DNA from: Solimonas sp.
Lineage (GTDB): Bacteria; Pseudomonadota; Gammaproteobacteria; Nevskiales; Nevskiaceae
Assembly (NCBI GenBank): GCA_030149365.1
Contig: JASBRP010000001.1
Location: forward strand, 1-64,000
Reading direction: 5' to 3'
Length of the DNA stretch: 64,000 nucleotides
Below are positions 1 through 7,956 of the stretch, piece after piece. Positions within the stretch are counted from its first letter, which is position 1. Each line of letters opens with the position of its first letter. Both the position numbers and the translations under genes were made by a program. Under the pieces are notes generated by a model that ran no database searches, was not told the DNA's origin, and saw only the letters and a program-made list of their open reading frames with translations.

Positions 1-129
1 GCCGTTGGGGGCGACGTGCAGCGTCGGGGCGCTCTTCAGGTCGGCGCCCGACAGGTGTGCCTTGAACATGTCGGGCGGTTCGCTGATGTGGTCGTCCACG
101 CTGATCAGGACCATGTCGTTCATCTTCAT
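1..129 (-). CDS. Amidohydrolase family protein, N-terminal fragment
   Basis: Only the first 43 codons are in the window; the gene continues past the left edge. The protein begins with two Met codons close together and then a stretch containing VDDHISEP. This matches the start of the amidohydrolase-2 TIM-barrel family (ACMSD-like metal-dependent hydrolases or decarboxylases), where the early Asp/His belong to the metal site. An AGGAG sits upstream of the ATG at 129. It is the last visible gene of the leftward ferredoxin-P450-thiolase operon, 31 nt after the DUF2889 gene. In such clusters it could hydrolyse or decarboxylate a ring-cleavage or CoA intermediate; that is inference. Family is fairly sure, substrate unknown. 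Confidence 0.7.
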   Translation of the reverse strand, partial: MKMNDMVLISVDDHISEPPDMFKAHLSGADLKSAPTLHVAPNG

Positions 130-160
130 GTGAGGTCTCCTCTGCAAAGACGGCGCGGCC

Positions 161-895
161 TCAGGGGGCCGGCACCGGGGATGGGGTGATGGGGTCCAGC
201 GGCTGCGCCGTCCCCCGGCTGAAATCCTTGATCTCGCCGATGCGCCGGGCCTGGGCCTTGCGCTGCGGCTGGAAGCTGTAGCAATTCGGCGGCATGCGGC
301 TGGCGTCCGACTGCCGCTCCATCGGGATCGTGCGGCCATGTGCCAGGATCGCGCCCCAGCGCATCAGGCGCGCGGCCTCTTGCTGCTGGGGGTCGAGCGT
401 GTCGATCCAGGGCCGCAGCGGGTCGAACAGGCCCTGGCCGGCCAGCTCGGCCGGCTCGAGGATGCGGTTGTCCTGGTCGGTCCACCCCAGCAGGGGCTCG
501 CCGTTGCGGCGCAGTTCCACCTGGCGCCGGCCGTCCACCGGATCGGACACCAGGATGTCGTAGGCCAGCGGCTCGCGGTCCTGCGCATGCGCAGCCGCCA
601 GCACGGCCAGGTCATGCAGGTGCGTGCAGTTGGTGCTCTTCTCGCCACGCGCCGCGAAGGCAGCCAGCGCCACGCCCACGAAAGTCTGCCGCAGCTGCTG
701 TGGCGCCCCCGGGCAGGTGGTCCAGGGTGCACGGTGCATGGTCGGCTCGATCTCGGTGACCACGCCGCCTTCGTGCCGCAGGATCACCGTCATGTGGTGA
801 TAGTCGTCCTCGACCTCGCTGCGCACCCAACCCCGCCCCGGTGTCACGCGAAAGCGCCTGCGGAACCCGGGAACCTGGTCGAGTGCCACCACCAT
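161..895 (-). CDS. DUF2889 domain-containing protein
   Basis: This 244-residue protein has no signal peptide or membrane segment. The N-terminal half carries an Arg/Asp-rich beta pattern (VRSEVEDDYHHMTV) and a THRAPW-type stretch ending in TTCPGA, which I recognise as DUF2889, a family of unknown function often found beside thiolase/DUF35 genes. The C-terminal third is rich in charged residues and Pro. The chosen start is the ATG at 895, which overlaps the thiolase stop (TGATG), so translation is probably coupled. A longer open frame extends upstream to 1279 but lies inside the thiolase gene and has shadow-like composition. Role unknown; its place suggests an accessory to CoA-ester chemistry. 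Confidence 0.75.
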   Translation of the reverse strand: MVVALDQVPGFRRRFRVTPGRGWVRSEVEDDYHHMTVILRHEGGVVTEIEPTMHRAPWTTCPGAPQQLRQTFVGVALAAFAARGEKSTNCTHLHDLAVLAAAHAQDREPLAYDILVSDPVDGRRQVELRRNGEPLLGWTDQDNRILEPAELAGQGLFDPLRPWIDTLDPQQQEAARLMRWGAILAHGRTIPMERQSDASRMPPNCYSFQPQRKAQARRIGEIKDFSRGTAQPLDPITPSPVPAP

Positions 896-2058
896 CAGTC
901 CCTGGCCAGCAGCAGCGCCGTAGCCAGGGGACCGCCGCCGGAGGTGGCCACGGCAACCTTCGGATCGCCGGCGATCTGGCGCTCGCCACCCTTGCCGCGG
1001 AGCTGCACCACGGCCTCGTGGGCGAAGCCGAAGCCGTGCAAGCGACCGGCGCCGATCTGGCCGCCGAAGGTGTTCAGCGGTAGCTCGCCGTCCAGCGCGA
1101 TGCGCTGGCCGCCCTCGATGAACCGGCCGCCCTCGCCCACTCCGCAGAAGCCCAGCGATTCCAGCCAGGCCACGGCCTGGAAGCTGAAACCATCGTAGAG
1201 CTGGGCAGTGTCGACGTCGGCCGGCTTGTAGTCGGTGTGCTTCCACAGCTCGGAGCCGGTGGGATAGCAGGCCATCCACTCGGCTTGGTCCCAGCTATGG
1301 CGCTCGACCGTGCCGGCCATGGCGGCAATGCGCACCGGCGTGCAGCGAATCTCGTCCAGCGCGTTGCCGGCCGAAACGATGATGACCGTGGACGCGTCGG
1401 TGAAGCGGTCACAGTCGTAGAGGCACAACGGCGAGGAGATCATGCGCGCCGACAGGTACTCGTCCATGCCCAGCGGCTCACGCACCAGGGCGCGCGGGTT
1501 CCTGCAGGCGTTGGCACGGTCGGTCAGCGCGATCTGTGCCAGCTGCTCACGCGTCAGGCCGTAAAGCTTGACGTGGCGCATGGCGTACTGCGCGGTCCAG
1601 TTGGCGGCCGAAATGGCGCCGAAGGGCGCGAACCACTGCGACTGTCCGTCCACGCGATCGCGCCGCAGCGGCGGGTATTCCTCCGGGCGGGCCATGGCTG
1701 CCGCCTCGTAGACGGTGCGGAAGCACAGCACGTGCCGCGCCAGGCCGGCGCGCACGGCCGTGGCCGCCGCGACCACGGCGCCCAGCTGGGAGGTGATCTC
1801 GCCACCGCCGGCATACCAGCGGGCGCGGATGCCCAGGGCATCGATCAGTTCGTCGGCTCCCACCGGGGAGAAGCCGAGGAAGGCAGGAACACGGCCCGGA
1901 TAGGTGGAGACGCCGTCGATCTGGCTGATATTCAACCCCGCCTCGTCCAGCGCCTCGCGCGCGGCGTCCAGGGTCAGCAGCAGCGGGTGCCGCGTCTGCT
2001 TCACTGCGATCTCGGACTGGCCGACACCGCTGATATACGCTTCCAGTGGGGCAGCCAT
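895..2058 (-). CDS. Thiolase-fold protein, SCP-x/Ltp2 type
   Basis: The 387 residues show the thiolase fold typical of lipid-transfer-protein thiolases: an N-terminal GVGQSE motif, a central YDGFSF followed by GFCGVGEGG, and a C-terminal HGFGFAHEA near QLRG. At the usual nucleophile position (around residues 83-95, reading AGGGEITS) there is no Cys, so a classical Claisen thiolase reaction is doubtful. In cholesterol side-chain degradation, Ltp2-type proteins of this fold act as retro-aldolases together with a DUF35 partner. Here a DUF35 gene lies directly upstream with overlapping stop and start. I infer an aldolase or thiolase acting on a branched CoA ester. The fold is certain; the reaction is not. 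Confidence 0.8.
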   Translation of the reverse strand: MAAPLEAYISGVGQSEIAVKQTRHPLLLTLDAAREALDEAGLNISQIDGVSTYPGRVPAFLGFSPVGADELIDALGIRARWYAGGGEITSQLGAVVAAATAVRAGLARHVLCFRTVYEAAAMARPEEYPPLRRDRVDGQSQWFAPFGAISAANWTAQYAMRHVKLYGLTREQLAQIALTDRANACRNPRALVREPLGMDEYLSARMISSPLCLYDCDRFTDASTVIIVSAGNALDEIRCTPVRIAAMAGTVERHSWDQAEWMACYPTGSELWKHTDYKPADVDTAQLYDGFSFQAVAWLESLGFCGVGEGGRFIEGGQRIALDGELPLNTFGGQIGAGRLHGFGFAHEAVVQLRGKGGERQIAGDPKVAVATSGGGPLATALLLARD

Positions 2059-2459
2059 CAGATTTTCTCGAACAACGGCAGCCAGACGTCGTCCTGCTGC
2101 TCGAACTTCACCTTCACGCGATCACCGAAGTCCACCGCATCCACCGGGCAGCCGACGATGTTGCTGGTCAGGAACACGCCCGGCGCGCCGTCGATGGCGA
2201 CACGCGCGATGACGTAGGGCACCTCGAAGGCCGGATGGAACTTCTGGTGGTTGACCGTGAAGGTGTCGACCGTACCCGTCCCCGCCACCGCTTCCGGCGC
2301 CACCTTCTCCGACAGGCAGTGGTGGCAGACCGGGCGCGGCGGGTGGATGAAGGTCCGGCAGTCCTGGCAGCGGTTCAGCAGCAGGCGCCCTTCCGCGCCG
2401 CCGGTCCAGAAGGCCCGGTTGTCGGAGTCCAGACGCGGCAGCGGGCGGGTGACGGGCAC
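2058..2459 (-). CDS. DUF35 Zn-ribbon/OB-fold protein
   Basis: This 133-residue protein has four Cys in a rubredoxin-like zinc ribbon (CQDC around residue 31, CHHC around 45) followed by an OB-fold beta domain, the DUF35 architecture. DUF35 proteins bind acyl-CoA and pair with thiolase-fold enzymes; the DUF35 domain of ChsH2 is needed by the Ltp2 aldolase. The start is a GTG at 2459 that overlaps the P450 stop, and the stop overlaps the thiolase ATG, so the three genes are tightly coupled. Most likely the obligate partner of the following thiolase. Cytoplasmic, single domain, normal length. Confidence 0.85.
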   Translation of the reverse strand: MPVTRPLPRLDSDNRAFWTGGAEGRLLLNRCQDCRTFIHPPRPVCHHCLSEKVAPEAVAGTGTVDTFTVNHQKFHPAFEVPYVIARVAIDGAPGVFLTSNIVGCPVDAVDFGDRVKVKFEQQDDVWLPLFEKI

Positions 2460-3706
2460 TACCAGTTCAACCAGACGTGGTCCGGGCCCACCACATGGCC
2501 ACCGTGGAAGCTCACCGGCTTGGAGGTGTCGAGACTGAACTGCGGCAGGCGTGCCAGCAGCTCCTCGTACACCACCTGGAGTTCGACGCGCGCCAGATGC
2601 GAGCCCAGGCAGCGGTGCGGGCCCGCGCCGAAGGCGATATGCACGCTGTTCTCGCGCTTGTGGTTGTAGACCTCGGGATTCGGGTATTCCTTGGCGTCAA
2701 GGTCGGCGCCCGGCAGGAACAGCATGATGCGCTCGCCCGCCTTCAGGTTCACGCCCTGGAACTCGATGTCCTTGGACACGACGCGCAGCGGCACCGTGAA
2801 GGTGTAACGGCGCAGCATTTCCTCGGTGGCGGCGGGAATCTGGGAGGGATCGGCACGCAGTTGCTGCTGCAGCTCCGGGTTCGTCGCCAGGTGATGCGCG
2901 CCCAGGCTGATGCCATTGACCACGGTATCCAGCCCAGCGGTGAACAGCACCACGCAGTAGTTCTCCATGTCGTTGATCGTGGTCTCACGATCGCCGATAC
3001 GGGTCTGCCACAGCATGCTGATCAGGTCGTCCTTGGGGTTCGCCTTACGATCGAGGATGGTGTCCTTCATGATCGCGGTGAGCTTGAGCATGCGCCGCAC
3101 GATCGCTGCCGTATCGTGATTGCGGATGTTCTCCATGTGCTCCTTGACCAGGGCACGGTAGGCCGCCTGGCGCTCGAGCGGCAGGCCGAACATCTTGAGG
3201 AACACCTGCACCGGCAGCGGCTCGGCGACATCGGCGACGAAGTCGGCCGTGCCCTTGGCCTTCATCTCCTCGATCAGGCTGATCGCCAGCTCGCGGATGC
3301 TGCCCTTGAGCTCGTTGATCGCCTTGGGCGAGAAGGCGCGCTGCAGCGGCGCGCGGTAGGCGGTGTGCTCCGGAGGGTCGATGTTGATCGGCAGCGGCTG
3401 CGGGATGTGCGGCGCACCCGGCGGCAGCTTGGACATCATCTCCTTGATCTTGGACTGCGGCACGATCTCGCTGGAGAACTTCTCGACGTCACGCGAAGCC
3501 TCGAAGTTGGCGGCGTGGCTGACGAACATCCAGTGGCCGCCGTTGCGCGGCGTCCAGAAGATCGGCGGCGCGCTCTTGTGCATGTCGAGGATGCGCGCGT
3601 GCGGGTTGGCCAGGTAGGCCGGGTCCGCGAACATGTCGAAGTCGTAGAAGACCGCGTCCGTGATGTGATCCGGACGTGCGACCGCGGGGCTCAGGGTTTC
3701 ACTCAT
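2459..3706 (-). CDS. Cytochrome P450
   Basis: A 415-residue soluble bacterial P450. The heme-binding loop FGAGPHRCLG puts the axial Cys near residue 366. The oxygen-activation helix reads AGLDT and the ExxR of helix K is EMLRR. No membrane anchor. It is encoded 22 nt downstream of an SDR and 0.9 kb downstream of a three-Cys ferredoxin, which is probably its electron donor; a putidaredoxin-reductase-like flavoprotein at 42680 could complete the chain. It would hydroxylate a hydrophobic substrate, and the SDR upstream could oxidise the resulting alcohol. The substrate cannot be told from sequence; CYP subfamily was not assigned. Confidence 0.92.
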   Translation of the reverse strand: MSETLSPAVARPDHITDAVFYDFDMFADPAYLANPHARILDMHKSAPPIFWTPRNGGHWMFVSHAANFEASRDVEKFSSEIVPQSKIKEMMSKLPPGAPHIPQPLPINIDPPEHTAYRAPLQRAFSPKAINELKGSIRELAISLIEEMKAKGTADFVADVAEPLPVQVFLKMFGLPLERQAAYRALVKEHMENIRNHDTAAIVRRMLKLTAIMKDTILDRKANPKDDLISMLWQTRIGDRETTINDMENYCVVLFTAGLDTVVNGISLGAHHLATNPELQQQLRADPSQIPAATEEMLRRYTFTVPLRVVSKDIEFQGVNLKAGERIMLFLPGADLDAKEYPNPEVYNHKRENSVHIAFGAGPHRCLGSHLARVELQVVYEELLARLPQFSLDTSKPVSFHGGHVVGPDHVWLNW

Positions 3707-3728
3707 CGTAAGGCTCCGGGGTCTCGGT

Positions 3729-4541
3729 TCAGGCGTTGGCCATCAGGCTGCGGGGGTCGATCTGCCCCGTGGCGATACCGGCCATGAAGCCGCCGTCGAC
3801 GGCGAAGGACACGCCGTTGACGTAGCTGGCCACCGGGCTGTTCAGGAACAGCAGCGCCGAGGCCTGCTCGTCCGGGGTGGAGCGGCGGTTGATCGGCTGC
3901 ATGGCTGCTTCGAGCACGGAGGCCTTGGTGGCCTGCTCGAAGTGGCTCATCATCGGCGTCTGCGTGGGGCCCGGCATGGTGCAGTTGATGCGGATGCCCT
4001 TCTTGATCAGGCGGTTGGACATCAGCATGGTCCAGACGATGATCGCCTCCTTGGAGAAGGCATAGCCTTCACGCACGGTCTCGGCATTCTCCTCGCACCA
4101 CTTCACCGCGCCTTCGTAGGTATCGGCCTGGATCAGCTGCATGATCGTGGGAATGCGGCGGCTCCAGCCCATGCCGCCGTTGGAGGACACGCTGACGATG
4201 GCACCGCCCTCCGACATCAGCGGCAGCACGCTCTCGGTGACGCGGCGCGTACCGGCGTAGTTGACCTTCATCACGTCCAGCGCCGGCGCGGTCTGCGGCA
4301 GGCCGGCACAGTTGAACAGCGCATCGACCTTGCCGCCGATCTTGGCCACCGCGGCGTCGATCGCGGCGGGATCGCGCAGGTCCACCTGGTTGAACGAGGC
4401 CAGCTTCAGGTTCGTCGGCTTGAAATCCAGGCCGTGCACCTCGGCGCCCTGCTCCAGCAGCTGGCGGGCCGTGGCCTCACCCATGCCGGAGAAACAGCCG
4501 CTGACCACCACTCGCTTGCCCTTGTATCCCAGAAAGTCCAT
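3729..4541 (-). CDS. SDR, 3alpha-HSD/carbonyl reductase-like
   Basis: The 270-residue protein has a Rossmann motif (SGCFSGMG near residue 12), an NCAG motif and the catalytic YxxxK as YAFSK. The long insert between the catalytic Ser strand and YxxxK and the LFNCAGLPQT stretch resemble the 3alpha-hydroxysteroid dehydrogenase/carbonyl reductase subgroup known from Comamonas. I chose the ATG at 4541 because AGGAGA lies just upstream; a longer frame to 4604 lacks a site. It probably oxidises or reduces a hydroxyl/keto pair using NAD(P). Second gene of the ferredoxin-P450 operon. Exact specificity is inference. Confidence 0.85.
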   Translation of the reverse strand: MDFLGYKGKRVVVSGCFSGMGEATARQLLEQGAEVHGLDFKPTNLKLASFNQVDLRDPAAIDAAVAKIGGKVDALFNCAGLPQTAPALDVMKVNYAGTRRVTESVLPLMSEGGAIVSVSSNGGMGWSRRIPTIMQLIQADTYEGAVKWCEENAETVREGYAFSKEAIIVWTMLMSNRLIKKGIRINCTMPGPTQTPMMSHFEQATKASVLEAAMQPINRRSTPDEQASALLFLNSPVASYVNGVSFAVDGGFMAGIATGQIDPRSLMANA

Positions 4542-4615
4542 GACCCGTTTCTCCTGCAGCTTTTGTATTTGATCCTGATGAGTGATGGCGCGCCCGTGGC
4601 GCACCGCTTGCTGCC

Positions 4616-4816
4616 TTACTGGCTGTCGTCCTCGACCACGATGATGCGTTCGGGGCAGGCACGGGCGCCGCGGCGCGCGAGCTGCTCCTGGCCGGGCGGC
4701 ACGTCGACCTCGGACACCGCGATGTAGCCTTCGTCATCAAGCGGGAACAGCGTTTCCGAGATTGCCGCGCAGCGGGCGTTGCCCACGCACCTGGCCTTGT
4801 CGATGCGGATTTTCAT
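4616..4816 (-). CDS. Ferredoxin, three-Cys [3Fe-4S]-type, P450 partner
   Basis: A 66-residue acidic protein with Cys at 10, 16 and 54 in the pattern CVGNARC...CP. Three cysteines with an Asn where a fourth ligand could sit (CxxNxxC) is the hallmark of the single-cluster ferredoxins that feed soluble P450s; the cluster is probably [3Fe-4S]. The ATG at 4816 begins MKIRID, the common start for this family; an upstream in-frame GTG at 4864 would add an odd extension. It is the first gene of the leftward operon, under a candidate promoter with operator A on its -35 box. Electrons would come from a flavoprotein reductase; one lies at 42680. Confidence 0.9.
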   Translation of the reverse strand: MKIRIDKARCVGNARCAAISETLFPLDDEGYIAVSEVDVPPGQEQLARRGARACPERIIVVEDDSQ

Positions 4817-4872
4817 GTCGTCCTCCAGACGCCGCGCGGGCAGTAAAAAGAGTCGTGGGCCCACGCCGCGCC

Positions 4873-4901
4873 TTTATCGCACAAAGCCCGTTAACACTCA
4901 A
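4873..4901 (-). promoter_or_regulatory. Candidate sigma70 promoter of the ferredoxin-P450 operon
   Basis: On the minus strand a TTGAGT box (4901-4896) and a GATAAA box (4878-4873) are separated by exactly 17 bp. The predicted start is near 4866, about 50 nt upstream of the ferredoxin ATG. The -35 box overlaps operator A. Found by eye, without scoring. Confidence 0.5.
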
Positions 4902-4914
4902 CAGTGGTGTTCAT
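4897..4914. promoter_or_regulatory. Operator A, palindrome of the ATCAAC-N6-GTTGAT family
   Basis: The site reads CTCAAC-agtggt-GTTCAT. It shares 18 of 20 bases with operator B (TCAACA to TCATnAT) 69 bp away. It overlaps the -35 box of the leftward ferredoxin promoter, a position expected of a repressor. Confidence 0.5.
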
Positions 4915-4965
4915 AATGATGAATGTACCAGGCCGGCATCCGACTTGACCGTGGCCGCATAATCA

Positions 4966-4983
4966 ATCAACAATGGTGTTCAT
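4966..4983. promoter_or_regulatory. Operator B, palindrome of the ATCAAC-N6-GTTGAT family
   Basis: The site reads ATCAAC-aatggt-GTTCAT and ends 60 nt before the start codon of the KstD-like gene. A possible rightward promoter (TTGACC at 4945-4950, AACAAT at 4969-4974, 18 bp spacer) would have its -10 box inside the operator. The operator is better supported than the promoter. Confidence 0.45.
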
Positions 4984-5043
4984 CATTAGACCGGATGCCC
5001 GTGCAGGCGCCGGCATGCGGGTCGCGAACTGGAGGCAGGACTG

Positions 5044-6726
5044 ATGGACGGCAACGGCGCTACGCCGCAGGGCTTCGATTTCGTCATCGTCGGCAGCGGC
5101 GCCGGCTCCATGTGTGCCGCGCTGGTGCTGCGCGGCGCCGGCCGGCGCGTGCTGGTGCTGGAGAAGACCAGCCTGGTCGGCGGCACCACCGCGATCTCCG
5201 GCGGCGTGATGTGGATTCCCGCCAACCGCTACATGAAGCAGGCCGGCATCGAGGATAGCGCGGCACAGGCCACGGCCTATCTCGACGCCGTGATCGGCGA
5301 CCGCCCCGACATGCCCGGCGCCAGCCGCGAGCGCCGCCTGGCCTATGTCGAGCAGGCGCCGCAGATGCTCGACTTCCTCGCCGGCCAGGGCCTGAAGTTC
5401 CGTCGCATGCCCTCCTGGCCGGACTACTACGATGCCCCGGGCGCCTCGGTGCCGGGCCGCGCCGTGGTTTCGGAGCTGTTCGACATCCGCCTGCTGGGCG
5501 ACTGGCGCAAGAAGCTGCGCCCAGGCTTCCTGCCCCTGCCCGCCAACCTCGACGAAGCCATGCAGCTGCCGCTGGTCAAGCGCAGCCGCGAGGCCAAGAA
5601 GACGCTGGCGCGCATCCTCGGACGCGCCATCGCCGACAAGTTCACCGGCCGCCAGCGCACCACCGCCGGCCAGGCGCTGCAGGGCCAGATGCTGCATGCC
5701 GCGCTCAAGGCCGGCGTCGAGATCTGGCTGGACGCCGAAGTGACGCAACTGCAGTTGCAGGACGGCCGCATCAGCGGCGTCACCGTCCGCAAGGACGGCC
5801 GGGAGCAGGCGGTCGACGCCCGCCTCGGTGTGCTGGTCAATGCCGGCGGCTTCGCACGCAACCAGCGCATGCTCGACCGCTACATCCCCGGCACCTCCGC
5901 CAGCTGGTCCAGCGCGATCGAGGCCGACACCGGCGAGATGATCGAGGAGGGCCAGCGCATCGGCGCCGCCGTGGCGCAGATGGCCGAGCGCATCGGCATG
6001 GAGATCGCCCTGCCGCCCGGCAGCGAGAAGATGATGATCAAGGCAGCCATGCAGAACGACGTCTGCAAGCCGCACGCGATCGTGGTGGACCAGACCGGCC
6101 GGCGCTATGCGCGGGAATCATCCTCGCACCCGGTATTCAGCGAGAGCATGATCGAACACGCCCGCCAGTCTCCGGGAGCGACCAGCTGGATGGTTTTCGA
6201 CAGCCAGTACCTGCGCAAGTACATGCTGGCCGGCACCATGCCCGGCGGCAAGAAGCCCAAGGCCTGGGCCGAGGCGAACTTCCTGCGCCGCGGCGAGACG
6301 CTGGACGCACTGGCCGCGGACTGCGGCATCGACGCCGCGGCGCTGCGCGTGACCGTGGAACGCTTCAACGGCTTCGTGCGCCAGGGCCGCGACGAGGATT
6401 TCCAGCGCGGCGATTCGGCCTATGACCGCTGGGTGGGCGATCCGCTGCATGCGCCCTCGAACACCCTCGGCGCCATCGAGGAAGGCCCCTACTACGCTGT
6501 GCAGTTGTTCCCCGGCGACGTCGGCACCTTCGGTGGGCTGCTGACCGACGCGCAGGCGCGCGTGCTGCGCGAGGACGGCTCGGTGATCCCGGGCCTGTAC
6601 GCCACCGGCACCTCTACCGCATCGGTCATGGGCGGCGTGGAACCCGGCGCCGGTGGCAGCATCGGCCCCGCCATGACCTGGGCTTACGTCGCCGCCCGCC
6701 ATGCCCTGGGCAGCAGCGCGGCCTAG
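5044..6726 (+). CDS. FAD-dependent dehydrogenase, 3-ketosteroid dehydrogenase-like
   Basis: A 560-residue flavoprotein of the FAD_binding_2 (fumarate reductase/KstD) family. The N-terminal dinucleotide fold reads VIVGSGAGS (residues 15-23) with a Glu ending strand 2, and the C-terminal FAD segment reads GLYATGTSTASVMGG then PGAGGSIGPA. KstD enzymes desaturate ring A of 3-ketosteroids. In characterised KstD a Tyr precedes this last glycine-rich loop; here the equivalent residue is Glu (E533), so the chemistry may differ. The ATG at 5044 follows a GGAGG. It starts the rightward transcript that includes an AraC regulator 27 nt later and is flanked by operator B. The substrate is probably a cyclic enone or ketone; this is inference. 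Confidence 0.8.
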   Translation: MDGNGATPQGFDFVIVGSGAGSMCAALVLRGAGRRVLVLEKTSLVGGTTAISGGVMWIPANRYMKQAGIEDSAAQATAYLDAVIGDRPDMPGASRERRLAYVEQAPQMLDFLAGQGLKFRRMPSWPDYYDAPGASVPGRAVVSELFDIRLLGDWRKKLRPGFLPLPANLDEAMQLPLVKRSREAKKTLARILGRAIADKFTGRQRTTAGQALQGQMLHAALKAGVEIWLDAEVTQLQLQDGRISGVTVRKDGREQAVDARLGVLVNAGGFARNQRMLDRYIPGTSASWSSAIEADTGEMIEEGQRIGAAVAQMAERIGMEIALPPGSEKMMIKAAMQNDVCKPHAIVVDQTGRRYARESSSHPVFSESMIEHARQSPGATSWMVFDSQYLRKYMLAGTMPGGKKPKAWAEANFLRRGETLDALAADCGIDAAALRVTVERFNGFVRQGRDEDFQRGDSAYDRWVGDPLHAPSNTLGAIEEGPYYAVQLFPGDVGTFGGLLTDAQARVLREDGSVIPGLYATGTSTASVMGGVEPGAGGSIGPAMTWAYVAARHALGSSAA

Positions 6727-6753
6727 CGCCGCAGAATCGCGAAGGAGTCGGCC

Positions 6754-7821
6754 ATGAGCGAATCGTTCTTCTACAGCCTGGAAGGCCCACTGGACTCGGT
6801 GCCGGTGGGACTCCAGATCCGCGCCGCCAACCTCACCGGTTTCGGCGAGCTGGCCCGCAGCCTCGGCGCCGACCCGCGCGACATCCTGGAACGCCATGGC
6901 ATCGACCCGCGTGCGATGCGCGATCCCGACGCCTACATCGACAGCAAGGCGCTGGTGCAGCTGCTGGAGTACTGCAGCCGCGCCTTCAACGATCCTTTGT
7001 TCGGCCTGCGCCTGGGCGAATTCCAGGACCCGGACACCTTCGGCGCCATCGCCACGCTGTGCCGCTCCGCTTCCAGCTTCCGCGAGGCGCTGGGCTGCTT
7101 CATGGACTACATCCCGGTGATGCACTGCCCCACCGTGGCGCTGGAGATGGTGGAAGGCCCTGAGTTGACCGAGCTGCGCTGGCGCGTGCAGACCGACCCC
7201 GGCGTGGCCGACCAGGCCAGCTTCAAGGGCACGCTGATGACCATGAAGCTGCTGCGCCAGTTGGCCGGCCGCTCCTTCAGCCCCCGCTACGTCGCCCTGC
7301 GCGTGGACGCGCGCCAGAAGGACCTGCCCGAGATTTCGCGGTTCTTCGGCTGCGAGTTCCGCCCGCGTGCGGAAACCAGCGTGATCGCCTTCCCCACCGC
7401 CACGCTCGACCAGCCGCTGGCCAGCGCCAACCGCCTGCTGTTCCGCCTGCTGGGCGGCTACTTCGAGCGGGTGCGCGAGGCCTCGCGCCAGGGCATCGTC
7501 GAGCGCGTGGAAGACTACGTGCGCGGCTCGCTGTCCTCCGGCAAGTGCTCCATCGAGCACTGTGCCGGCAAGATGGGCATTCCCGTGCGCACGCTGCAGG
7601 CCAGCCTCAGCCATCACGGTCTGCGCTTCTCGGAGATCGTCGAGCGCCAGCGCCGGGAACTGGCGGTGAGCTGCCTGCAGGAAAGCGAGGTGGCCCTGGA
7701 CGAACTGGCCGCCATGCTGGGCTACTCCGAGCAATCCAGCTTCGGGCGTGCCTTCAAGCGCTGGACCGGCTCCACGCCGCAGTGCTACCGGCGCCGGGTG
7801 GAGCTGCGCAAGGCAGCCTGA
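6754..7821 (+). CDS. AraC-family regulator with Arabinose_bd-type N-domain
   Basis: A 355-residue transcription factor. Residues 20-210 form the long N-terminal ligand domain (the AraC-binding-like fold of OruR/ArgR-type regulators), with an LLEYCSRAFNDPLFGLRLG segment. The C-terminal 100 residues contain two helix-turn-helix motifs, the second reading GYSEQSSFGRAFKRWTG. It is very similar along its whole length to the regulator at 45296, so the two are paralogues. It lies 27 nt after the KstD-like gene, which it probably controls along with neighbouring units. Ligand unknown; likely a hydrophobic pathway intermediate. Confidence 0.9.
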   Translation: MSESFFYSLEGPLDSVPVGLQIRAANLTGFGELARSLGADPRDILERHGIDPRAMRDPDAYIDSKALVQLLEYCSRAFNDPLFGLRLGEFQDPDTFGAIATLCRSASSFREALGCFMDYIPVMHCPTVALEMVEGPELTELRWRVQTDPGVADQASFKGTLMTMKLLRQLAGRSFSPRYVALRVDARQKDLPEISRFFGCEFRPRAETSVIAFPTATLDQPLASANRLLFRLLGGYFERVREASRQGIVERVEDYVRGSLSSGKCSIEHCAGKMGIPVRTLQASLSHHGLRFSEIVERQRRELAVSCLQESEVALDELAAMLGYSEQSSFGRAFKRWTGSTPQCYRRRVELRKAA

Positions 7822-7868
7822 GCAGCCGGCTTCTCCCCGGTGCGGGCACACCGCCCGGGGCCTGGCTT

Positions 7869-7889
7869 TCGACAGGGTTGGCCTGTCGA
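7869..7889. repeat. Perfect 8-bp hairpin downstream of the AraC gene
   Basis: TCGACAGG (7869-7876) and CCTGTCGA (7882-7889) pair perfectly around a 5-nt loop. There is no T-run, so it is not a classical terminator. It lies 48 nt after the AraC stop. Confidence 0.4.
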
Positions 7890-7956
7890 TGACCCCTGAT
7901 GTGCCTGCGCGTGCAATAGGCCCTGGGCGCTGCCTGCCTGTCGATAAGATCGCGCC

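Noticed and set aside
4817..4864. N-terminal extension of the ferredoxin from a GTG at 4864
   Set aside because: The added 16 residues do not resemble the family, and the ATG at 4816 gives the normal start.
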